Source: Aureococcus anophagefferens (taxonomy: Eukaryota; Sar; Pelagophyceae; Pelagomonadales; Pelagomonadaceae). From it: a stretch of 64,000 nucleotides of DNA. A model generated the notes under the pieces. It was not told the origin of the DNA, searched no databases, and was given only the letters and a program-made list of their open reading frames with translations. The stretch spans positions 2,826,874 to 2,890,873 of the forward strand of contig NW_008705561.1 of assembly GCF_000186865.1 (NCBI RefSeq), in the 5' to 3' direction. Both the position numbers and the translations under genes were made by a program. Every line of letters begins with the position of its first letter. The stretch's first letter is position 1. Shown piece by piece: positions 17,062 to 26,780 of this stretch.

Positions 17062-20000
17062 ATGAAGTACCTCGACATCCTCGCGTCCTACGTGCCGTCG
17101 TTGGTGGTGTCCCACCTCCTCGACGACCTCGAGGGCCCCGTGCCGACGCGCGAGGCCTTCCGCACGGTCTGCCTCTTCTGCGACGTGTCCGGCTTCACGA
17201 AGCTCAGCGAGGCGATGGCGCAGAGCGGCCGCGGCGCCGAGGGCCTGAAGACGCACCTCAACTCCTACTTCTCGCAGATGAACAAGATCATCTCGGGCAA
17301 CGGCGGCGACATCTTCAAGTTCGCGGGCGACGCCATGATCGTCCTGTGGCCGCCGAGCGACGACCTCGGCGACTTGGCGCGGCGCGCGACGCAGTGCGCG
17401 ATCGAGATCCAGCGCGCGCTCGACCAGAGCCACGCGGAGGTCGCGGCGTTCTCCGCGGGCCCGGCGCCGGCCGACGGCCGCGGCGCGCCGCCGGGCAAGG
17501 CCGCGCAGGTCAATCTATCCGTCAAAATCGGCGTCGGCGTCGGCGACGTCGCCGTGCTCCACGTCGGCGGCGACCACGGCCGCGCGGAGTACGTCGCCGT
17601 CGGCGACCCGCTGGACCAGGCCTTCGGGGCGGAGCACCACGGCGCCGCGGGCCACGTCGTCTGCTCGAAGGAGGCCTGGGCCCTCGTCGGCGACCACTTT
17701 GGGAAATTGGAGGACGCGGGCGGCGGCTTCGTGCGCGTCGACGCGGAGGCGAGATACGCGAAGACGCGGTGCCAGGGCATCGCGGCGTTCACGGAGGACC
17801 GCTTATCGTCCGCGTCCACGGACCCGAAGACCGAGGCGGCGCTGGAGGTGCGGCTCGAGCGCTACATCCCGCGGAGCGTCCTCGCCGCGCTCCAGCGCGA
17901 CTCGCGCGAGTGCGAGAAGTGGGCCAACGAGATCACGTCCTGCGTCGTCGTTTTTGTGAATCTGGGCATCTCCGAGGCCATGCTCAACGGCGCCGCGGAC
18001 GCGCGCAGCGACCCCGACGGGTCGCGGCTCCGCTTCCTCCACGACGCCTTCGGCGCGGCGCAAAAGGCCGTCTACGAGTACGAGGGGTCCGTCAACAAGT
18101 TCCTCCACGACGACAAGGGGTCGACGCTCATCGCCTGCTGGGGCCTGCCCCCGACGACGCACGTCGACGACCCGGTGCGGGCCGTGCTCGCCGCGCTCCG
18201 GCTCTGCGAGCTCCTCGCGGACTTAAAGCTCGTCGCGTCCGTGGGCATCACCGTCGGCGACGTCTTCTGCGGCGTCACGGGGTCCGTGAAGCGCCGCGAG
18301 TACACGTGCCTCGGCGACTCCGTGAACCTGGCCGCGCGCTTGATGCAGAAGGCGGGCACGCTCGTCGCCGGCGGCGACGAAGACGCGCCCTGCGGCGGCG
18401 TGCTCGTCGACGCGAAGCTCCGGGACCGCGTGGGCCCGGTGCTCCGGTTCGCGAGCCTCGGCGAGATCACGGTCAAGGGCAAGTCGGAGAAGATTTCTAT
18501 TTTTCACCCCTACGGCCCGCGGCGGACCCTCGACTGGCCCGACGACCCGCGGACGGCCGACGGCCATACCGCGCGCCACCGCCACTCGCCGGCCGCGGTC
18601 TACGCGCGCCACCTCGCCTGCCAGCTCGACCAGCGCGCGGCCGCGACGGCCCTCGAGGCCGCGCGCGCGGCCTTTGGCTTCCGCGCGAAGCCGCCGGACG
18701 GCGCCGCGTGGCTCAAGGTCCAGCACTCGTCGACGCGCGCGCGCGTCGGCGCCGTCGTCGGAGCCGCGGCGAAGGCGCGGCCCGGCGGCTCGACCTACGG
18801 GCGGCTCCGGAGGTCCGTGCTCGGGGCGCGGCCGTCGTCCAAGGGAACGAGGAAACCAACGTCCTTCTTCCAGATGTCGCCGCGGGGCCGCGCGCCGCCG
18901 TCGCCCGCGGCGTCCGGCGCCGACGACGACTCCGACGACGGCGACGCCGTCGATTTGTTAGATGACGAGGGCTACGACATGGGGCAGCTCGTCGCGCGCG
19001 AGCCGGCGTTCGCGCGCCGGAGCCGGTTGCTCTGGCGGCGCCTCGAGGGCGAGGAGTTCCTCGACGACGACCGCGACCACGCCGTCGTGCGCTACGCGGG
19101 CGAGGCGGCGCCGTCGCGTCTCGTCGTCGAGTGCGCCGAGGGCGGCGCCTTACTCGGCTTCGGCGGCGACGCGGCCGCGGACTGCCTCGCCTTCGACCTG
19201 GACGGCTGCGAACGGCCGACGATGCGCGACCTCCGCGACCGCGCGCACGCGGCGGCCGTCGCGGCGGGCCTGCTGCCGGCCGCGCGGGAGCCGGGCCCGT
19301 CGCCCGCGGCGACGCGGCTCCGCAAGGCCGCGCTCCGCGCCGTGGCCTTCCGGACGCCGCGGCGCAGCGCGAGCGAGGACCCGAAGCGCGGCCTGAGCCG
19401 CGACGCGCCGCGCGAGGCCTCCTTCTTCAAGGGCCGCGCGCTCACGTCGACGGCGCGCGCGGCGCGGGGCAACCGCCACTTCTTCTCGCGGGCCGTCGTC
19501 GACGCGGGCGACGACGACGACGACGCCTTCGCGCCGCGCGCGCCCGCGACCGAGGCGCGCGAGCCCCCCGCGAGCCGCGACGCCTACGTGCTCCGCGTGC
19601 GCGGCACGCGCGCCTGGCTCCCCGCGGACTCGCTGCTCCCGCTGACGAAGCTCCAGGCCTTTGTCGCCGCCGTGCTCGGGATCGCGCCGGACGCGCTCGA
19701 CGAGCGCCGCGCCGCGCCGCACTGCGATCCGGCCGGCGGCGGCCGCGTGCGCCTGGCGCTCACGCGGCGCGTCCACCTGCTCGGCGCGTCGAGCCGCGTC
19801 TCCGTGCTCCGGAGGGAGCTCTTCCTCGCGAAGACGGCGCTCGGGGGCATCCTCGAGGCCGCGGCGCCCGACGCGCCGGTTGACGAGGACCTGCCCGCGC
19901 TGCTGGAGCGCGCGAAGCGCGCCGCGGAGGAGGAGCCGATCCCCGAGCGCGACGCGCCGCCGGGCCTGCCCCTGCCGCCGGCGGACGCGCGCGGGGACGA

Positions 20001-23000
20001 CCCCGCGCGGCCGCCGGAGCCGGACGGCGCGGCGCCGGAGCCGGAGCCGGCGCCGGGGCTCGCGGGCTCCATCGCCGCGTCGCTCCGGGCGTGCAACGTC
20101 GCCGCCTGCGGCTCGGCCATGGACGCCGAGGACCCCTGCGAGGACGTCGTGCCCCGGGCCTACGAGCCGCCGCCGGAGGGCGCCCCCGCGCGCCGCGAGT
20201 CCGCGCGCGCGTCGTCCGCGGCGGCCGCGCGGCGCGGCCGCGCGGTGCTCGTCGTGCCCGAGGCCCGACTCGGCAGCCGCCACGGGCGCGTCGTCGTCGT
20301 CGAGGCCGAGTCCGGCTGCGGCAAGTCGGCGCAGGTGTCCGCGTTCGCGGCGCTCGCGTCGCCGCGGACCGCCGTCGTCTGCTTCTGTGCGGCCAAGCCC
20401 TTCGGGGAGACGACGCCGCTGGGCCCCTTCGTCGCCGTGGCCGCGCACTACGTCGGCGTCGTCGCGGCGCGCGCCTGCGGCGGCCGCCACGTCGCGTGCC
20501 GCGCGCTGCTCGGGCGGCCGGAGCTCGACGACGACGGCGCGTGGGACGCTGTGTGGAAATCAAATCTTCAACCCAACTTCAATGTGCGCGTAATCGAACG
20601 ACTTGGACAAGACTCTTTCGCTGTGCTCCGAGAACTCGACGAGAGCAACCGATTCGTCCAAAAATCAGCCAAATCGACTTCGATTTGACCGAGATAGAGA
20701 GCTCTGAAGTTTGGTGGGGACCCCCCAAACCAGTGGTTGATTTCCACACAGGTGGGACGCGGCGCGGCGCGAGCTCCGCGACGTGCTGCGGGCGCCGGCG
20801 GAGCTGCGCCTCGACGGCGGCGACGGGAGCGCGAAATTCGCCCTGCTCTTCCGCCTGCTGAACGCCGCCGCGCGGGGGCCGCGGCCGCTCGTCGTCGTCA
20901 TCGACGACGCGCAGCATCTCGACGTCGCCTCGTGGAAACTCGCGGCGCTCTGGCGCTCCGAGGCGCTGCCGGGGCTGCTGGTCCTCGCGACGCGGCCCCT
21001 CGTGTGCCTGCCGCCCTGGCGGGCGCGGGAGCGGGCCGCGGCGGCGTGCCTGCTCGGCGACGACGACGCGAGCGACGGCGAGGCCGACGAGGTCGCGCGG
21101 CGCGACGGCGGCGCGGCGCCGGCGGCGCCGACGACGATCCGCCTGGATGGGTTGCCGCCCGAGGACATGGAGTGCCTCGTGCTGGAGACGCTCGGCGTCG
21201 GCGTCTGCGCGCGCTCGCCCGTGCGGAAATCAACCGCTGGTTTGGGACGTCCCGACCAAACTTTGAAATTCTCTAGCTCGGCCAAATCGCCGTCGATTCG
21301 GCTGATTTTTGGACGAATCGATCGCTCTCGTCGAGTTCTCGAAGCACAGCTGAAGATATTGTGTCGAAACGTTCAAATACGCGCATATTGAAGTCGGGTT
21401 GAAGATTTGATGTCCACGCAGGTGCTCGCGCGCGCTCCGCGGCGCGGTCTTCGAGTACTCGCGGGGCAACCCGGGCCTCGCCGCGGACGTTTTAGACGAG
21501 CTCGTCCACGGGCCGGACCACGACGCGCGCTTCTCGCGCCGCGACGCGGGCCTCCCGCCGAGGCGCCGCCCGAACGCGGCGGCGCCCAAGCGGTCGTCGG
21601 CGAACGGGAAGCGGAGCCTCGCGGCCGCGCCGGCGAAGGACGGCGTCGTCGACGCGCGCCGGGCCCGGGCCTGGCTGCCGCCGCGGCCCGGCGCGCCCTC
21701 GCTCGAGGTCGTCGAGCTCAACGGGTCGACGCTCGTCCGCGGGCCCTCCGGGCGCGGGCCGGCCGCGCGGCTCGACGACCTCGGGCCCCGCGGCGGCCCG
21801 CACCCGGGCTGCCGCCTCGCGCGGGCGCGCCTGCGCACGTCCGCGGGGGCCCCGCTGCGCGTCGCGGAGACGGCGCGGCCGCGGAGCGCGTCGGGCGACT
21901 TCGCGGAGCGCGCGTCCGACGCAGGGCAGCAAAAGGGTGATTCAACGTCGCTTCAACGTGAGTGTTCCGCGCGCGCGCGTTTCAAACCCAGCACCCACGC
22001 TTCGAGAGCGCTCCGAGAGATGATCGCTCGTCCAAAAATCAGCCGAAACGAGCGAAAACCGACCGAGATAGGAGCCTTTGAAGTTGGGCATGTCGCACCC
22101 TTTTGCTGCCCAGGTCCGACGCCGGCGACGACGGCGCGGCGAAGAAGCGGCCGTCGTCGAGCGTCGTCGCCGTCGTCGACCGCTTCCCGCTCGCCAACAC
22201 GTCCCGCCAGTCGCTCACGGAGAAGCTCAACGGCCTCGACGTCACCGCGCTCATCGTCGCGAAGACCGGCGCGGGAAACGGGCGCGACAGGCCCAAAGGC
22301 TCCTCTCTCGGCCGTTTTCCACTCGTTTCGGCTGATGCTTGGACGAGCGATCATCGCTCGGAGCGGACTCGAAGCGTGGACGTTTGTTTTCCTCGAACGC
22401 TCACGTTGAAGCGACGTCGCATCACCCAGGTCAAGACCGCGGCGCTCGTCGGCCACGCGTTCTCGCTGCCGTTCCTCAAAGACTGCGCGCCGCCGTCGCT
22501 GGGCGGCGACGCTTTGGAGGACGCCGTCGGCGACCTCGTGGCCCTCGGCCTGCTCGAGGTGCTCCCGGACGCGGGCGACGCGGTCGCGGGCCACGACGAC
22601 GCGCGCTACGGCGCGGGAAAAAAGGGCGCGAACTTCACAGGCTCCTAGCTCGACCGGTTTCCACTCGTTTTGGCTGATTTTTGGACGAGCGATCATCCCT
22701 CGGAACGGCCTCGAAGCGTGGATGCTTTTTACGGAACGCGCGCGGAACGCTCCCGTTGAAGCGACGTCGAATCACGCTTTTCAGGTGCTCTACGCGGTCG
22801 CGCACGGCCCCGCGATGCGGCGCACCGTCGCGCGGCGCATGCTCGTGAGCGACCAGCAGCTCCTGCGGGACCGCATCCGCCGCGCGGCGGACGCGGCGGC
22901 CCAGAAGCGGTTCCGGCGGCGCGAGGCGCAGCTCGCGCGGCAGGTCGCCGTCGCCGGGTCGAGCCGCGGCGCGGAGACGTCGGGCGTGCTCCTCTGCCTC

Positions 23001-24626
23001 AAGCGCTGCGGCAAGGTGTCGTCGGCGCTGGCGCGCGTCGCCTGGACCTGCGAGGCGCTGTCGGCGCCGTCGCCGCGCGAACAGGGCGACGACGACGCGG
23101 CCGACGGCGGCGTCTTCCGCGGCGCGTTCGTCCGGGGCGACCGGCGCCTCGCGGTGAACCAGCACGTCCACTACAAGCCGCGCTACGCGAGCCTCACGGC
23201 GACGGAGCTGCTGCTCTTCAAGACGGAGGCCGACCTGCGCCGGGGCGCGCCCTACCACGCCGTGCCGCTCCTCGGCGCGTCGTGCGCGCTGGCCCGCGAC
23301 GAGTCGCCGTCGTCCGCGACGAATCGGGCCCGGTCCAAGCTCGGCGGCCAGTCCGGCGCGCCGACGTTGGTGCTCACGTCGGGCAACTCGACGTCGAAGA
23401 AGCGGCGCGACGTCCTCGTCTTCGCGTCGCCGCGGCCCGGCGACGACGACGCGCGCGACGACCTCGAGGACTGGCTCGTCCGCGTGCGCCTCCTCGCGCG
23501 GCGCGAGCAGCAGCGGCGCGCGGCCCGGGACCACGACGCGGCGCACCACGACGTCGACGCGGCGGAGGAGGAGGAGGCGCCGCCGCGGCAGCGGTCCGCG
23601 GAGGACCACGCGCCGCCGCCGGACGCCGGCGCGGGACGCGGGCGCTTCGAGTTCGCTTCAACACGAGTGTGACGCGCCCGAGTGTTCCGGAGAAAGGATC
23701 CACGCTTCGAGAGCGCTCCGAGAGATCATCGCCCGTCCAAACATGAGCCAAAACGAGTGGAACACGACCGAGATCGGAGCCTCCAGAGTTGGGACGTTCG
23801 CGCGCTTTAGGCCGGACGCCGGCGACCACGTCGCGCCGCACCGCCACTCGCTCGCGCACCGGGCCGACGCCATGGTCCTGTCGAGGAACACGCGGCGCGA
23901 CGGCCCGCGCGCCGCGCCGGCCGCGCCGCCGGACCTCCTGCGCGTCGTCGTGCGGGTCGAGGCCGCGAGGAACCTGCTGAACCGCGACGTCTACGCGCTC
24001 CCGCACTCCGTCGCCTACGCGCTGGCCCTCGGCGGCGCGCGGCGGCGGAGCGCGCGGCCCGTGCTCGGCAAGGCGGCCATCACGTGGGCCGAGGAGCACG
24101 CGTTCCTCGCGGAGCGCGCGGACGTCGACGACGGGGCGGGAACGGAGAGATTCAATTTCGCTTCAACGTGAGTGTGCCGCGCGCGCGCGTTCCGGGACAA
24201 GCATCCACGCGTCGAGACCGTTCCGAGAGATGATCGCTCGTCCGAAAATCAGCCGAAACGAGCGGGAAACGGCCGAGATCGGAGCCTTTGAAGTTGGGCA
24301 TGTCGCACTCTTTTCCTGCCCAGGTCGAGGACGCGACGTCCGGGTTGTCGAGCCTGAGGCTCGCGGTGCTCGACAAGCGCGCGTTCATCGCGCCGGACCG
24401 CCTCGGCGACGTCGACGTCGACCTGCGGCCCTACGTCGTCGACGACCCGCCGGACGAGCCCGACGGCGCGCCCTGGGAGCGCCACGCGTGCCTGCGGGCC
24501 ACCGACGCGACGTCGTTCCCGCTCAACGCGCCCCAGGAGCAGAACATCCTCTGGCTCGCGAAGGACAAGGTCCAGCCGCCGACCATCGCCCTCGCCATCA
24601 AGATCTTCAAGGCGCGCGTCTCGTAA
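17062..24626 (+). CDS. soluble adenylyl cyclase (ADCY10)-like protein with ATPase, PH-like and C2-like domains
   Basis: Eight exons (17062-20540, 20752-21210, 21422-21913, 22114-22258, 22430-22600, 22785-23617, 23811-24123, 24324-24626) sum to 6195 nt, a single 2064-residue frame. Cyclase domain 1 has both metal Asp residues (D41 in F-C-D-V-S-G-F, D90 in F-K-F-A-G-D) and the adenine-selecting Lys (K86). Domain 2 has the sAC-like F-V-N-L strand, T415, N422 and R426 (Y-T-C-L-G-D-S-V-N-L-A-A-R). A P-loop (S-G-C-G-K-S, about 1084-1089) and Walker B (D1211-D1212) follow, as in bicarbonate-responsive mammalian sAC. The C-terminus differs from sAC: a PH-like region (about 1697-1825) and a C2-like region (about 1900-2060). 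cAMP synthesis from ATP is expected. All seven introns are introners. Confidence 0.85.
20541..20751 (+). mobile_element. introner, family A (cyclase intron 1)
   Basis: The element spans 20549-20751 (203 bp) with perfect 15-bp inverted ends CTGTGTGGAAATCAA. It is flanked by GTGGGACG at 20541-20548 and 20752-20759. The intron uses GT of the first duplication as donor and the terminal CAG as acceptor; the GT inside the element would break the frame. Confidence 0.95.
21211..21421 (+). mobile_element. introner, family A, inverted (cyclase intron 2)
   Basis: The element spans 21219-21421 (203 bp) and is inserted in the opposite orientation to the first copy. Its duplications are GCGCTCGC upstream and GTGCTCGC downstream (7/8). 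The frame requires the GC of the upstream copy as donor, giving a GC-AG intron. Confidence 0.93.
21914..22113 (+). mobile_element. introner, family B (cyclase intron 3)
   Basis: The element spans 21922-22113 (192 bp). Its ends are CAGGGCAGCAAAAGGGTG and CACCCTTTTGCTGCCCAG, near-perfect inverted repeats. Both duplications are GTCCGACG. Donor GT, acceptor CAG. Confidence 0.95.
22259..22429 (+). mobile_element. introner, family B, inverted (cyclase intron 4)
   Basis: The element spans 22267-22429 (163 bp), reverse-complement orientation relative to intron 3. Duplications GCGAAGAC and GTCAAGAC (6/8). GC donor, phase 0; the joined exons read into the helical repeat after the ATPase domain. Confidence 0.88.
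22601..22784 (+). mobile_element. introner, family B, inverted (cyclase intron 5)
   Basis: The element spans 22609-22784 (176 bp), same orientation as intron 4. Duplications GCGCGCTA and GTGCTCTA (6/8). GC donor, TTTTCAG acceptor, phase 0. Confidence 0.88.
23618..23810 (+). mobile_element. introner, family B (cyclase intron 6)
   Basis: The element spans 23626-23810 (185 bp). Both duplications are GCCGGACG. GC donor, TTTAG acceptor. The joined frame continues from the PH-like region toward the C2-like region. Confidence 0.93.
24124..24323 (+). mobile_element. introner, family B (cyclase intron 7)
   Basis: The element spans 24132-24323 (192 bp). Duplications GTCGACGA and GTCGAGGA (7/8). GT donor, CCCAG acceptor. 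It interrupts the predicted C2-like fold. Confidence 0.93.
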
Positions 24627-25516
24627 GGAGGGCGTCGCCGGGGCGTTGTGTTTTTTTTTTGCGCCAGGCTCGCTGAATTCCATTGCAAGCGCCCCTATCT
24701 AGGCTATGGACTCGATGAGTTCGATAAGTCGCGCGCCCCTACAGTGTAAATACACGAGTACAGGGTGCTGGCCTCCAAAGGGGCCGGGATTTCGGAGGAA
24801 CTATGCGTGGGGTCGTGAGAGGTGTCGAGGTTCGCGAGTCGCTGTCCGGCCTCACCCACCCCCGGCCAAATCGCTCTGACCTCGTGCCTCAGCGCTCTGA
24901 CATCGCCCTCGACACCGCCATCACCGTCTCGCGCGCGCCGGCGCGGGCTTCGCGCGCGCTCTCGCGCCGTTTTAAGGGTTGCTTCGCGTTGCCCGCCCCC
25001 CTCAGAGTGCATCGCCCGACGCGCGCCTCGGGGGGTGGCGCCGAAGGTGTTGAGCGAATCGAGGTTCGCGAGTCGCTCGTCGAGTGAGAGTTCACCGACC
25101 CCGGCCAGATCGTGTTGTGTTCAATCACAATCAACCAGCGGGGTATCCTCAGTGTCGATTCCACACATAGGGCTGGGGCGCCCCATAGGAATTAAGTAAC
25201 TAACTATCTCGGCCGGCCGGAGTACGTCTAGGGAGCTATCCTGGGCCGCCAGTACGCCTAGGGAAGGGGCGAGGTCGTCGAACCTCGGCAAAATTGGTCG
25301 CCTATATCAAATCATGTCAACATAAGCTCGTTATATGTCGAAAAAAGGCGATTTGGAGGCGTTTGGGGGGCAAAAAATCGGGGAAACGTGGTAATTGAAC
25401 TTCAACATTGCACTTCAAGTGCAAACTTTTTGATTCAACGGATCTCGGGTTATCTCACGAAAATTTTTGGTTTTCGACACTGGTGGCCACGGGCGGCGGG
25501 CGTCGCCCGCGTAGAC
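24627..25516. other. gene-poor 890-bp region with degenerate direct repeats
   Basis: No convincing protein-like frame. A 19-bp identical sequence (TCGAGGTTCGCGAGTCGCT) occurs at 24825-24843 and 25059-25077, each followed by a similar CACC...CCCGGCC stretch, so about 55 bp is duplicated in degenerate form. GTACGYCTAGGGA also occurs twice near 25225 and 25250. The region is less GC-rich than its surroundings. It separates the cyclase from the next gene on the same strand. Confidence 0.5.
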
Positions 25517-26750
25517 ATGCGGTCGCTTCTCTACCTGTTCGTCGTGGCCGTCGCGGCGACTCCGCCGGCGAGGAAGCAGAAGCGGGCGGACAAGAAGCTG
25601 AAAAACTACGCGTCGACGCCACGCGAGGCGAGGAAGCAGAAGCGGGACGACAAGAAGCGGAGAAAATACTGCTACGCCGATGCGAACGACTCGTGCGACC
25701 TCCTCCACAACGCCGTCGGCGGCAACTGCCTGAAGCGGCTCCGCAAGGACCCGTCGCTCTGCCGGCGGCTCCGGAACGCGACGCGGAACGCCGTCGGGTA
25801 CCTCGAGGACGCGGGAGCGCCGCCGATCGAGCCGATCCTCCGGCCCGTCGTCATCGGCGCGGGCTTCGGGCACACGGGCACGCACGCCGTCGCGGCGTAC
25901 CTCGACGAGCTGGGCTTCAACGTCGCGCACAACCTGCCCCACGTCGTCGTCGACGCGATCCGCTGCCGCAACTTCGCGAAGCTCGACGCGTTCGACGCGT
26001 TCCTCGCCGTGCCGAATAGCTTCCACCCGACTTCACTATGCGCGTCATCTTACGGTCTGGACCGGACTCCTCACTGGTTGATTCGCGCGCAGGTTCTTCG
26101 ACGACCCGCTGGCCGCGACGTGGCCGATCCTCCGCCGCGTGTTCCCGAACCACCGCCTCGTGCTCACGCACCGCGACGACTACAAGCGCGTCTACGCGCC
26201 CGACGACGCGCGCTGCGTCGCGCGGCGCGAGCGGCGCGACCCGATCACGCTCGCGCACGCGGCGAGCTCGTGCATGGTCTTCGGGGCCGTCTGCGCCGCG
26301 GACCGGGCCTGGAACAAGCGCCTGCAGGACGAGAACGTGCGGCGCTTCCGCGACCACGAGCTCGTCGCGCGGCACCGGCGCAGATTCGGCATCGAGCACG
26401 GGCGCGCGCGATCCTTCGACATCAAGCGGGGCGAATTGAACTTCACGACGATGCGCGACTTCATCGGCACCTTCGGCGCCGCGGCGACGTACACGGGCGC
26501 GGGGCCCCACCACCCGGACTGGCCCTTCGACCACAAGGTCGACTCCGTCGGCTTCTCCCGCGGGAGCCCGGCATCCAAAATCAGCTCGGCGGGGACGACC
26601 GGGGGGCGGACGCCCGGGCGCGCGCCGAGGACGCCGAAGGCCCGCGACAAGCTCGGGGCCCGCGCGGCGCCGTCCACGTTCCTCGACGAGGCCACGTTCC
26701 GACGAGCGGGCCCCGTGGACGTGCGGTTCGACGACGACATCGTGCGATGA
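25517..26750 (+). CDS. sulfotransferase-like P-loop protein, secretory
   Basis: Exons 25517-25998 and 26093-26750 give 379 residues. A short signal peptide is followed by a duplicated basic motif (A-R-K-Q-K-R-x-D-K-K). G-A-G-F-G-H-T-G-T-H-A-V is the phosphate-binding 5' loop of sulfotransferase-like P-loop enzymes. After splicing, F-F-D-D-P-L-A-A-T-W-P-I-L and F-P-N-H-R-L-V-L-T-H-R-D-D match the usual second region of this fold. A PAPS-dependent sulfotransferase of the Golgi lumen is inferred; the acceptor is unknown. The gene ends 30 bp from its convergent neighbour. Confidence 0.65.
25999..26092 (+). mobile_element. internally deleted family A introner (94-bp intron)
   Basis: The element spans 26007-26092 (86 bp). 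It keeps family A sequence at both ends, including CCCGACTTCA near the start and ACTGGTTGATT near the end, but lacks about 117 bp of the middle. Duplications GTTCCTCG and GTTCTTCG (7/8). GT-AG; splicing restores the sulfotransferase-like core. Confidence 0.9.
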
Positions 26751-26780
26751 TAACGACGGCTGTTTGTGCTCCGTTCTACC

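Noticed and set aside
20551..20556. GTGTGG within the terminal repeat as 5' splice site
   Set aside because: It would add ten bases to the exon and break the cyclase frame; the same applies to the other full-length copies.
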